From: an uncultured Oscillospiraceae bacterium
Lineage (GTDB): Bacteria > Bacillota > Clostridia > Oscillospirales > Oscillospiraceae
Direction of reading: 5' to 3'
Assembly: GCA_900754515.1 (NCBI GenBank)
Contig: CAAEDD010000171.1
Coordinates: forward strand, 1 to 24,515
Length of the DNA: 24,515 nt
The notes beneath the pieces were generated by a model, which saw nothing but the letters and a program-made list of their open reading frames with translations, had not been told where the DNA came from and did no database searches. Shown here in pieces: positions 13,365 through 20,458 of this stretch (position 1 is its first letter; each line of letters opens with the position of its first letter). The position numbers and the translations under genes are program-made.

Positions 13365-14694
13365 GAAATTCAATCCTCCCTCTTCTCTCAACGCCAAAAT
13401 GCTGTATGTGTCCTTGTTTGGGCTGCTTACGGCAGTGCTGCTGTATATTCTTGCGGGAGAACTGGGCTGCCTGTTGGTTGAAAAGGTATACATGAGTGAT
13501 GAGAACGTGGTTCAGCGAAAGGCGGAGATATACTCCCGCCTGAGCAGCTATGTCTCGGAAAACAAGGTATCGGGAAAGGACACAAAAGCCCTGTCCCAAT
13601 GGACAAGTGAAAATGATTATGTGACCATTCTGCTGTATGACAGCGGCAATAAGCACCGTCGGTTTTCCGGAGACAAGGCCGCCGTGCCGGAGCTGAACAG
13701 CGAGTATGACGCTGCCAAATACGGCAGTCTGTATCCACTGCGCTTTTCCGACGGCCTTTATCTGGTGGCCATAGTGGACAGCTCTGAATCCAGGGAATAT
13801 GTCCTTGCTGATTTCAGTGCCATGGCCATAGCTGCGGGGAGCATGATACTGCTTTTGCTGCTGTATATGAACAGGCTGACAAAGCGTATAATCAATCTGT
13901 CCAAAGCCGCCACTATAGTCAGCTCAGGCAAGCTGGAAATGAGTATAAGTGCTCCCGGCAGCGATGAGCTGAGCAGCCTGGCCCGGGCCATGGATGAGAT
14001 GCGCCAATCAGTGATAGAGCAGATGAGCAGTGAAAGCAGAGCCTGGCAGGCCAATAATGAGCTGATAACCGCCATTTCCCATGATATCCGGACTCCCATG
14101 ACCTCCATGATAGGCTATCTTGGTCTTCTCAGCGAGAGCGATTTTTCCGATATCGAACGCTGCCGCCAGTTCAGCCGCTCCGCTTATAGCAAAGCTATGG
14201 ATCTGAAATCACTCACCGACGAGCTGTTTAAGTATTTTCTGGTATTCGGCAGTGCCCAGCTGAATCTGGATATGGAGAGCTATGACGGCAGGCTGCTGTT
14301 GGAGCAGCTGGTGAGCGAGGCGGAATTCACCCTCTCAGAAAACGGCTTCAAAATACAGCGCGTGGAGTTTCATGGCGAATGCAGCATCATGGCCGACCCG
14401 CTTTATCTCAAGCGGGTGGTAGATAACCTGGTATCCAACGTAATGAAGTATGGAGACCGGGCAAAACAGGTTATGATGATAAGCGAACTCAAGGACAAGT
14501 ATTTGAGCCTGTGCATCTCCAACAGTATAACCCGTGACCTGGACCGTGTGGAGAGCACCAAAATAGGTCTTCGCACATGCAAGCGTATAATGGAACAGAT
14601 GCACGGCGATTTCAATATTGAAAATGACGGCGAACATTTTTCCGCCGAACTTCGTCTGCCCGCAGAAATCAAGGATACAAAATCTGTCGGCTGA
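13357..14694 (+). CDS. Membrane sensor histidine kinase
   Basis: A 445-residue kinase with TM helices at about 15-36 and 151-170 flanking an extracytoplasmic sensor of roughly 115 residues, a HAMP-like linker (about 172-222), a dimerisation/phosphoacceptor domain with SHDIRTPMTSMIGYL (H242) and a HATPase_c-like domain with N-box DNLVSNVMKYG. The usual DxGxG box and ATP lid are missing; ISNSITRDLDR leads straight into ESTKIGLRTCKRIME, so the ATP domain is short and atypical. The start is TTG at 13357, eight bases inside the regulator gene, with GGGAAGGGA upstream; the first internal ATG would remove the residues before TM1. The signal is unknown but is presumably sensed outside the cell. Confidence 0.88.
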   Translation: MTRKFNPPSSLNAKMLYVSLFGLLTAVLLYILAGELGCLLVEKVYMSDENVVQRKAEIYSRLSSYVSENKVSGKDTKALSQWTSENDYVTILLYDSGNKHRRFSGDKAAVPELNSEYDAAKYGSLYPLRFSDGLYLVAIVDSSESREYVLADFSAMAIAAGSMILLLLLYMNRLTKRIINLSKAATIVSSGKLEMSISAPGSDELSSLARAMDEMRQSVIEQMSSESRAWQANNELITAISHDIRTPMTSMIGYLGLLSESDFSDIERCRQFSRSAYSKAMDLKSLTDELFKYFLVFGSAQLNLDMESYDGRLLLEQLVSEAEFTLSENGFKIQRVEFHGECSIMADPLYLKRVVDNLVSNVMKYGDRAKQVMMISELKDKYLSLCISNSITRDLDRVESTKIGLRTCKRIMEQMHGDFNIENDGEHFSAELRLPAEIKDTKSVG

Positions 14695-14742
14695 ATTACG
14701 GGCCTAATTTTTTATAGTATCTTTTACAGTCTAATACGGTCT

Positions 14743-14777
14743 AAAAAAAGTCCATGCTTAAAGCATGGACTTTTTTT
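14743..14777. terminator. Bidirectional terminator between the kinase and MATE genes
   Basis: A perfect 15-bp inverted repeat (14743-14757 with 14763-14777) has a TTAAA loop and seven A/T at each base, giving T-tracts on both strands. It ends the two-component operon and the convergent MATE transcript. Confidence 0.92.
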
Positions 14778-14804
14778 CGGCAGTCTGTTTTTGCCGATAT
14801 ACTG

Positions 14805-16178
14805 TCAGGCTTTCAGGCCCTTATCTTTTTCCAGGCCCCTGAATATTTTAATTATAACTATAATCGCAGCAAAAGCCAGTATGAATTCTGCAAAGGGCTG
14901 AGCATAGGCCAAACCGTACATTGGGAACAGAGCGTTGAGAACAAAGAGGGCCGGTATCTCCAGCACGATCTTGCGCATGATGGCAAAAACCAGAGATTTT
15001 TTCCCCATGCCGCAGGCCTGGTACATACCCACGCCCAGAAAGTCTATGGCCATGAAGGGCAGAGCCAGGCACAGCCCCCGAAGGAAGGCGGAACCCAGGT
15101 CTATCACATTGGTATTTTCTATGAACAGTCCCACCAGAGTCCTGCTGAAAATAAAGCATAGTACGGTGGCAATCCCCAGAACACCTAAGATGAGCTTTGC
15201 CGTAAACAGCATTGCATCCTTCATTCGCTTCACGTTTCCGTCGGCATAGTTGTATCCCACCAAAGGCATAATGCCGTTGGAGATACCCATGTTCACGTAC
15301 AGGAATACCATCTGTATTTTGCTGGCAATACCCATTGCGGCTACGGCCTCAGAGCCGTAGTCGGCAGTGAAGTTGTTGAGAATAGTCATGCCGGTCACGT
15401 TCAAGAGGTTTTGCACCATAGCCGGCACACCCACGGCAAATATGCCCAGAGCCACGCTCTTTCCGCACAGAGCCATATCCGGTCTGAGACACACATAGCT
15501 GCGCCCCCGTTTTGCCAGCACATATATAAAGAAGTACAGGCAAGCCACACAGTTGGATATAAAGGTGGCGCAGCCGGCGCCGGCAGCCCCCATGCCCAGG
15601 CCCCAGGGCATGATGAATATAGGGTCGAGAACGATGTTCAGCAGGCAGCCGCTCATGGTACCTATGCTGGCATTTATAGCCGAGCCCTCGGCCCTGACCA
15701 TATATCCCATGACCACGTTGGTTATGGCCGGGGCCGCACCAAGGCTCACAGTCCAAAAAAGATACTCTCTCGTTGCCTCCATGGTGGTCTCATCTGCTCC
15801 CAGCAAATTCAGTACGCTGCCGCTCATCAGGCTGTAGCCCAGAGAAAAAAGAAGCCCGCTGATTATGGAGCAATATATACCGAAGGCAGCGCTGCGCCGC
15901 ACCGAGTCGTAATTCTTAAGGCCCAGGGCGCGGCTCATCATGCTGGAACTGCCTACACCGAAGAGGTTGTTCACGGCATTAAATGCCAGCAGCAAAGGCG
16001 CGGCCAAGGTCACTGCCGCATTCTGCACCGGATCATTGAGGTAGCCCACAAAATATGTATCCGCCAGGTTATACAGTATCATCACCAGGCTGCCCATTAT
16101 TGTGGGGATTACCAATCTTGCCACGGCACCGGGTATTGGCATTTTTTCAAATAGCAGTTGTTTCTCGCTGTCGTTCAT
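14805..16178 (-). CDS. MATE family efflux transporter
   Basis: A 457-residue multidrug and toxin extrusion-type exporter with about twelve TM helices in two homologous halves. It begins with the MATE pattern IPGAVARLVIPTIMGSLVMILYNLADTYFVGYLNDP and contains GVGSSSMMSRALG. Family members exchange Na+ or H+ for cationic organic compounds. The substrate cannot be read from sequence. The ATG follows AGGGTGA at short spacing. A terminator for the upstream NifX-like gene stands only a few bases before it, so it either depends on readthrough or has a promoter I could not place. Confidence 0.92.
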   Translation of the reverse strand: MNDSEKQLLFEKMPIPGAVARLVIPTIMGSLVMILYNLADTYFVGYLNDPVQNAAVTLAAPLLLAFNAVNNLFGVGSSSMMSRALGLKNYDSVRRSAAFGIYCSIISGLLFSLGYSLMSGSVLNLLGADETTMEATREYLFWTVSLGAAPAITNVVMGYMVRAEGSAINASIGTMSGCLLNIVLDPIFIMPWGLGMGAAGAGCATFISNCVACLYFFIYVLAKRGRSYVCLRPDMALCGKSVALGIFAVGVPAMVQNLLNVTGMTILNNFTADYGSEAVAAMGIASKIQMVFLYVNMGISNGIMPLVGYNYADGNVKRMKDAMLFTAKLILGVLGIATVLCFIFSRTLVGLFIENTNVIDLGSAFLRGLCLALPFMAIDFLGVGMYQACGMGKKSLVFAIMRKIVLEIPALFVLNALFPMYGLAYAQPFAEFILAFAAIIVIIKIFRGLEKDKGLKA

Positions 16179-16194
16179 TTTTTCACCCTAATCA

Positions 16195-16231
16195 AAAAAA
16201 GAAAGCATACCCGCTGCCCGGCAGCGGGTAT
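16195..16231 (-). terminator. Terminator of the mrp/NifX-like operon
   Basis: On the minus strand ATACCCGCTGC-CGG-GCAGCGGGTAT is a perfect 11-bp stem followed by GCTTTCTTTTTTT. It lies 19 bases past the NifX-like stop codon. Confidence 0.85.
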
Positions 16232-16250
16232 ACTGTTTATTTTACTTCAA

Positions 16251-16691
16251 TCAGTGGCAGCAGCAGCCGCCCTCATCGTCATGGCAGCCGCCTCCGCAGC
16301 CGCAGGAACTCTCCTCGCCGCTGTGGCATCCACCGCCGCAGCCCCCGCAGCCGCCGCCACAGGCACCTGCTCCGTCAATTATGGGCAGCTGGCCGGTGAC
16401 CAGCATATCAGCGGCAGTATCCGCATGGCCACAGTATCCCGCCACAGGAACTATGCCGTAGCTCAGAAGCAGGGCTCTGGCCTCGCTGCCCAGGTTGCCG
16501 CAGATAACGGCATCCACACTCTGCTCTTTCATAAGGTCTGCCATGGCCTTGTGGCCGTGGCGGTCGGAGCAGTCCACCAGGGTTTTGGTGCAATCGTTCA
16601 CTTCATCTCCGTACTCATATATGGCAAAGCACTCACAGTGTCCGAAATGCTCGAATATCTCTCCGTCCTTGTAGGTAACGGCTATACGCAT
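16251..16691 (-). CDS. NifX/NifB-type cofactor-binding domain protein with Cys/Gly/His-rich tail
   Basis: A 146-residue protein. Residues 1-105 are the dinitrogenase iron-molybdenum cofactor biosynthesis domain (RIAVTYKDGEIFEHFGHCECFAIYE, AVICGNLGSEARALL), which in nitrogen fixers carries iron-sulfur or FeMo-co precursors. From about 108 onward is a tail with ten Cys and three His in 36 residues, in GGGC, GGC and CCC clusters, clearly metal-binding. No nif structural genes are present, so a general Fe-S or metal-handling role with the adjacent Mrp ATPase is likelier than nitrogen fixation. The ATG at 16691 is chosen because AAGGAG precedes it and homologues start MRIAV. An earlier in-frame start would lie inside mrp. 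Confidence 0.85.
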   Translation of the reverse strand: MRIAVTYKDGEIFEHFGHCECFAIYEYGDEVNDCTKTLVDCSDRHGHKAMADLMKEQSVDAVICGNLGSEARALLLSYGIVPVAGYCGHADTAADMLVTGQLPIIDGAGACGGGCGGCGGGCHSGEESSCGCGGGCHDDEGGCCCH

Positions 16692-16695
16692 GTTT

Positions 16696-17520
16696 TTAAA
16701 TCTCCTTTTCGATGTAGTCAACAATAGGTGCTATATGCTCTCCGCTGACGGATTCCACCTCGCCGGCATCCACCATGGTAGCAATGACCGGATCTATGGG
16801 AAGGCGGGCGATGTGCTCTATTCCATGCTCTGCGGCTATCTTCTCCACCTTGCTCTCGCCGAAGATGGCGTGTTCCTTGCCGCAGTCGGGGCATTTGAAA
16901 TATGACATATTCTCCACAATTCCCAGCACCGGTATATTCATCATATCCGCCATGTTCACGGCCTTGGTAACTATCATGCTCACCAGATTCTGGGGGGAGG
17001 TGACGATGACTATACCGTCCACCGGCAGAGACTGGAAAACGGTAAGAGGCACATCTCCTGTTCCGGGAGGCATGTCCACAAACATGAAGTCCACATCCTG
17101 CCAAACCACGTCGGTCCAGAACTGGGTCACAGCCCCGGCTATCACCGGGCCGCGCCATACCACCGGGGATGTCTCATCTTCCAAAATCAGGTTGATGGAC
17201 ATTATCTGCAGGCCTGTATGGGTGCGTACCGGGATGATATACTCATCGGTAGCTGTGGCATGCTGGTGAATGCCGAAGGACTTGGGGATAGATGGGCCGG
17301 TAATGTCCGCATCCAGAATTGCGCAGTTATGTCCTCTGCGCTGCATCTCCGAAGCCATGAGGCTGGTCACCAGGGACTTGCCCACGCCGCCCTTGCCGCT
17401 TACGACGGCAATAACTTTTTTAACGCTGGATTGAGGATTGAGAGCTTTGAGGAAGCTCTCGGCGCTTCTTTCAGAGCAGTTTTCACTGCATGATGAACAA
17501 TCGTGGTTGCACTCGCTCAT
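16696..17520 (-). CDS. mrp: Mrp/NBP35-family iron-sulfur carrier P-loop ATPase
   Basis: A 274-residue cytosolic P-loop ATPase that, in this family, holds and transfers iron-sulfur clusters. It has a deviant Walker A SGKGGVGKS (41-49), ILDADITGPS, VDMPPGTGD (149-157) and the cluster-binding CPDC pair (C210, C213). An extra N-terminal cysteine set (C4, C8, C11, C15) resembles the N-terminal ferredoxin-like motif of Nbp35. I chose the ATG at 17520 because the predicted transcript start is near 17577, which excludes the longer frame, and homologues start MSEC. The ribosome binding site (GAGA) is weak. The NifX-like gene starts 4 nt after its stop. Confidence 0.92.
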   Translation of the reverse strand: MSECNHDCSSCSENCSERSAESFLKALNPQSSVKKVIAVVSGKGGVGKSLVTSLMASEMQRRGHNCAILDADITGPSIPKSFGIHQHATATDEYIIPVRTHTGLQIMSINLILEDETSPVVWRGPVIAGAVTQFWTDVVWQDVDFMFVDMPPGTGDVPLTVFQSLPVDGIVIVTSPQNLVSMIVTKAVNMADMMNIPVLGIVENMSYFKCPDCGKEHAIFGESKVEKIAAEHGIEHIARLPIDPVIATMVDAGEVESVSGEHIAPIVDYIEKEI

Positions 17521-17583
17521 TTGTATGATATCTCTGCCTTTCCTTAGGTTTTGGTGTAATCCTTCCGCTGATAGCATGGCCCC

Positions 17584-17611
17584 ATTATATACCAATTATC
17601 GTATTAGTCAA
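17584..17611 (-). promoter_or_regulatory. Promoter of the mrp operon
   Basis: On the minus strand TTGACT (17606-17611), a 16-nt spacer and a perfect TATAAT (17584-17589) form a strong promoter. The start would be near 17577, giving a leader of about 57 nt to the mrp ATG. Confidence 0.75.
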
Positions 17612-17646
17612 ATTCCCTTTTGTTAATTTTCAGCTTTTTAGCGGAA

Positions 17647-18147
17647 CTACGGTTTCATCTTTCTCAGGGATTTTAGCAGATACATTGCCGCAAACCCGGT
17701 AAAGCAGCCGCTTATCACACCGGAGGCAGCCAGGATGGGACCATAGGCCAGTACACCCGGTGTCTGTACTATGAGCACACAGGAGAGAAGCTGGCCGGCA
17801 TTGTGGGCCACGCCCGCCAGAGCGCTTACAATCCATAGCTGCTTTTCACTGAATCGATTCACCGTCAGGCACATCACGATATAGGCCAGAAAGCCCCCTG
17901 CGGCGCTGTAGAGCAGGGAGGCGGGACTGCCTGAAAAGACGGCCCCCATGATGATGCGCACAGTCAGAACCGCCCCGGCCTCCTTCCTGCCCAGAAGCAG
18001 CATTGTCATAAGGGTGATTATATTGGCAAGGCCCAGCTTAACTCCGGGGACAGGCACCGGCGGCGGCAGCTGGCTCTCTATCATAAAGATGGTGAGGGCA
18101 ATTGCAGTGAGCAGGGCCATCAGCGCCAGCTTTCTTGTCTTAGGCAT
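17647..18147 (-). CDS. Gx transporter family membrane protein
   Basis: A 166-residue membrane protein with about five hydrophobic segments. It matches the Gx transporter / heptaprenyl diphosphate synthase component I-like family, with VPGVKLGLANIITL, RIIMGAVFSGSPASLLYSAAGG and GVAHNAGQLL as hallmarks. These are S-component-like proteins. The substrate is not established; in Clostridia they often lie near polyprenyl synthase or flavinylation genes. It overlaps the upstream NusG-II gene by 8 nt, so the pair is co-translated. The usual next partner (polyprenyl synthetase) is absent; mrp follows under its own promoter, with no clear terminator between. Confidence 0.88.
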   Translation of the reverse strand: MPKTRKLALMALLTAIALTIFMIESQLPPPVPVPGVKLGLANIITLMTMLLLGRKEAGAVLTVRIIMGAVFSGSPASLLYSAAGGFLAYIVMCLTVNRFSEKQLWIVSALAGVAHNAGQLLSCVLIVQTPGVLAYGPILAASGVISGCFTGFAAMYLLKSLRKMKP

Positions 18148-18499
18148 CTATGCCGCTCCCCTCTATCTTAACCACAAGCCGGTGCGGCATACATACTATT
18201 GGTACGCCGCCCTTGTCTATGGCACCCTGGGCCACGCAAACTCCGTCGGGACAGTCTGCCTCCGTCACGGATATGCGCCCCGGCTCAACGTGTACGGTGT
18301 TGTGGCCATATTGGGTGTCTATATCTATGTCGTAGCTCTCAGTGACTTTTGACAGGTCTATCCTGTCATATTCCACTCCATCCACTGTAATGACGGCTAT
18401 GGTGCCGCCGCCCAGCTCATTCAGGGCAAAATACCCCAACAGCCCCAGCAGTACCACGGAAAATAATATTATCGTCCAAATTTTTGTTTTTCTGTCCAT
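18140..18499 (-). CDS. NusG domain II-containing membrane-anchored protein
   Basis: A 119-residue protein with one N-terminal TM helix (about 7-28) and an extracytoplasmic NusG_II-type domain containing ITVDGVEYDRIDL and two conserved cysteines in SVTEADCPDGVCVAQGAI, then GGVPIVCMPHRLVV. The family commonly sits beside Gx transporters, sometimes with ApbE flavinylation genes; function is not established. Start choice is uncertain. The ATG at 18499 gives the usual short N-terminus, but its upstream region is a consensus promoter whose start falls at the ATG itself. An in-frame TTG at 18535 has a strong GGAGG seven bases upstream and would add 12 residues. Confidence 0.82.
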   Translation of the reverse strand: MDRKTKIWTIILFSVVLLGLLGYFALNELGGGTIAVITVDGVEYDRIDLSKVTESYDIDIDTQYGHNTVHVEPGRISVTEADCPDGVCVAQGAIDKGGVPIVCMPHRLVVKIEGSGIDA

Positions 18500-18506
18500 A
18501 GGCCCC

Positions 18507-18535
18507 ATATTAGAATATTCTTCTCCCCTTGTCAA
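18507..18535 (-). promoter_or_regulatory. Consensus promoter abutting the NusG-II start codon
   Basis: On the minus strand a perfect TTGACA (18530-18535), a 17-nt spacer and TAATAT (18507-18512) predict a start at about 18500, at or one base before the ATG at 18499. This would give a nearly leaderless mRNA. If translation begins at the TTG at 18535, this motif is instead coding and fortuitous. Confidence 0.45.
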
Positions 18536-18586
18536 TCATCTTCCTCCAGCTCCGGCTCAGGATATGGTCCGCAGGGGCTTTTGTAC

Positions 18587-18621
18587 ACATATATTCTCTG
18601 GCAATTCGGTGAAATATATGT
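18587..18621. promoter_or_regulatory. AT-rich inverted repeat upstream of the FHA-SEDS gene
   Basis: ACATATATT (18587-18595) and AATATATGT (18613-18621) are perfect 9-bp inverted copies separated by 17 bases. The second copy touches the predicted -10 of the FHA-SEDS gene, so a protein bound here could block that promoter. Confidence 0.4.
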
Positions 18622-18627
18622 TATATT
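18599..18627 (+). promoter_or_regulatory. Promoter of the FHA-SEDS/PBP operon
   Basis: TATATT (18622-18627) with TG one base before it is an extended -10; the -35 (TGGCAA, 18599-18604, 17-nt spacer) is weak. The start near 18634 gives a leader of about 30 nt to the ATG at 18665. Confidence 0.45.
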
Positions 18628-18664
18628 ATGGGGTAACGTAAAATTGCAGGAAAGGAGGCAGACA

Positions 18665-20458
18665 ATGGAAGTCTTTCTGGAATACGCCCTGACAACGTCC
18701 AAATTTGCCGTCATCATTCTTTCCATATTGATTCTGGCCCGCTGTCTGCGCTCCATGCTCAATGAGAAATATGAGTCGGAGATCTGGGGACATCTCAGCT
18801 GTGACGGGGAGAACTATACCCTCACCCACTGGGAAAACCTCATCGGCAAGGGGCTCAGCTCCGACGTAAGATTGTGCTATCCCGGAGTCAGCCGCTGTCA
18901 TGCGGTACTTTCCCGAAACGACCGGGGAGAGTGGAAGATATACGACATTTACTCCAGAAGCGGCGTTTGGGTCAACGGCGTGAAGGTGGGAGGCAGCGGC
19001 GCCCAGGTGGACACCGGGGACGTTATAAACCTTGGGGGCCTGACTCTCAGGTTTCAGGATATCACAACCAGAGACCGGGAGCAGAACGAGGCCGTGCGCA
19101 CCAGTGCCGGGCTTCATGTGTCCCCTACCGTCACCCTGCTTGAGCTGAGTCTTTTCCAGCTCGCGTTGCTTTTGCAGCATGCCATGTCCGCCGACGGAGA
19201 ATACATCCGTTCCATCGCCCTGGCCTTTGTGGCCCTCATCGCTCTGCAGTGGTGCTGCTACAGTGCTATGCGCCTTATGAACCGCAGCGGCTTTGAGGTG
19301 GAAACCCTGGCTTTTTACCTTACCAGTCTGGGCATGAGCGTGGCCGCCTCCTCAACTCCCGAGGATATGTACAAGCAGATTCTGCTGACTGTCGCCGCCG
19401 TTGCTCTTTTTCTTTTCAGCGGCTGGTGGCTGAGAAATCTCCGGCGCACCATGGCTTTCCGCATTCCGGTAGCGGTGCTGGCCCTGGCCCTGCTGGCAAT
19501 AAACGTAGTTGCCAGCGACGCGGTGCTGGGCGCCAAAAACTGGCTGGAATTCGGCGGCTACTCCTTTCAGCCTTCGGAACTGGTAAAGGCCAGCTACATC
19601 TATGTCGGGGCTTCCACCCTGGAGCGGCTTTTCTTTCGCCGCAATCTCTACGGCTTTATCGGCTTTTCCGCAGTGTGCGTAGTTGCCCTGGCTCTGATCG
19701 GAGACTTCGGCACAGCGCTGATATTCTTTATCACATTTCTCATCATCTCCTATATGCGCTCCGGCAGTCTGGGCACGGTGTTTCTGGCAGTATCCGCCGC
19801 AGTTTTGGCTGGCTTCCTGGCCGTCACAGTAAAGCCATACATTGCCCAGCGCTTTGCCACCTGGGGTCACGCCTGGGAAGATGTATACGGAGCAGGCTTC
19901 CAGCAGACCAGAGCCATGTCCGCTGCCGCTTCCGGCGGGCTTACCGGCAAGGGGGCGGGCTTCGGCTGGCTGGACGACATCTTCGCCGCAAACACCGATA
20001 TGGTCTTTGCGGTCATCTGCGAGGAGCTGGGACTCATTGTGGGTTTGTGTATGGTGGCCGCCATGCTGGTTATGGCCTTCTTTGCCGTGCGCAGCGCGAG
20101 GCACGGCCGCTCCGCCTACTACCCCATAGCTGCCTGTGCCTCCATGGCCCTGCTGCTGAGCCAGATGGCGCTGAACGTATTCGGCTCGCTGGATCTGCTG
20201 CCCTTCACCGGGGTAACCTTCCCCTTTGTGTCCCGTGGCGGCAGTTCACTCATATCCTGCTGGCTGCTCATGTCCTTTATAAAGAGCGCCGACAACCGGC
20301 GTGACGCCAGCTTTGCCGTCCGTTCGGTAAGGAAGATCGGCGTCGGGGAGGACGAAGACGACGAGGAAGTAGCTGCCGTGGATGAGGATGTAAACATCGC
20401 CGAAGGCAATCCCTTTATAGAACCCTGGCAGGAGGATTGGTATGAGGAAGATAACTAA
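18665..20458 (+). CDS. FHA domain-FtsW/RodA (SEDS) fusion, peptidoglycan glycosyltransferase
   Basis: A 597-residue protein with a TM helix at about 12-28, a cytoplasmic FHA domain at about 42-132 (IGKGLSSDVRL, VSRCHAVL with S76/R77/H79, VWVNG with N104) and then a SEDS membrane domain to about 560 (WLEFGGYSFQPSELVK, GDFGTALIFF, NTDMVFAVICEELG, GVTFPFVSRGGSS). SEDS proteins polymerise lipid II; FHA domains bind phosphothreonine, so a Ser/Thr kinase such as PrkC/PknB could regulate it. The tail is strongly acidic. The ATG at 18665 is chosen because AAAGGAGG is just upstream. It overlaps the PBP gene by 17 nt, a classic SEDS-PBP pair. Whether it serves division, elongation or sporulation is unclear. 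Confidence 0.9.
   Translation: MEVFLEYALTTSKFAVIILSILILARCLRSMLNEKYESEIWGHLSCDGENYTLTHWENLIGKGLSSDVRLCYPGVSRCHAVLSRNDRGEWKIYDIYSRSGVWVNGVKVGGSGAQVDTGDVINLGGLTLRFQDITTRDREQNEAVRTSAGLHVSPTVTLLELSLFQLALLLQHAMSADGEYIRSIALAFVALIALQWCCYSAMRLMNRSGFEVETLAFYLTSLGMSVAASSTPEDMYKQILLTVAAVALFLFSGWWLRNLRRTMAFRIPVAVLALALLAINVVASDAVLGAKNWLEFGGYSFQPSELVKASYIYVGASTLERLFFRRNLYGFIGFSAVCVVALALIGDFGTALIFFITFLIISYMRSGSLGTVFLAVSAAVLAGFLAVTVKPYIAQRFATWGHAWEDVYGAGFQQTRAMSAAASGGLTGKGAGFGWLDDIFAANTDMVFAVICEELGLIVGLCMVAAMLVMAFFAVRSARHGRSAYYPIAACASMALLLSQMALNVFGSLDLLPFTGVTFPFVSRGGSSLISCWLLMSFIKSADNRRDASFAVRSVRKIGVGEDEDDEEVAAVDEDVNIAEGNPFIEPWQEDWYEEDN

Noticed and set aside
12657..13493. 278-codon minus-strand frame opposite the response regulator
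   Set aside because: It covers a textbook OmpR-type regulator on the plus strand and has no coding character of its own.
16251..17520. Nitrogen fixation cluster
   Set aside because: Only a NifX-like domain and an Mrp ATPase are present; no nifH, nifD, nifK, nifE or nifN is seen, and such pairs are common in non-fixing anaerobes.
18532..18762. Small minus-strand ORF ending PEPELEEDD upstream of the NusG-II gene
   Set aside because: Most of it overlaps the promoter and start of the FHA-SEDS gene; the plausible-looking last 18 codons lack a convincing start, though the end contributes the GGAGG before the TTG at 18535.
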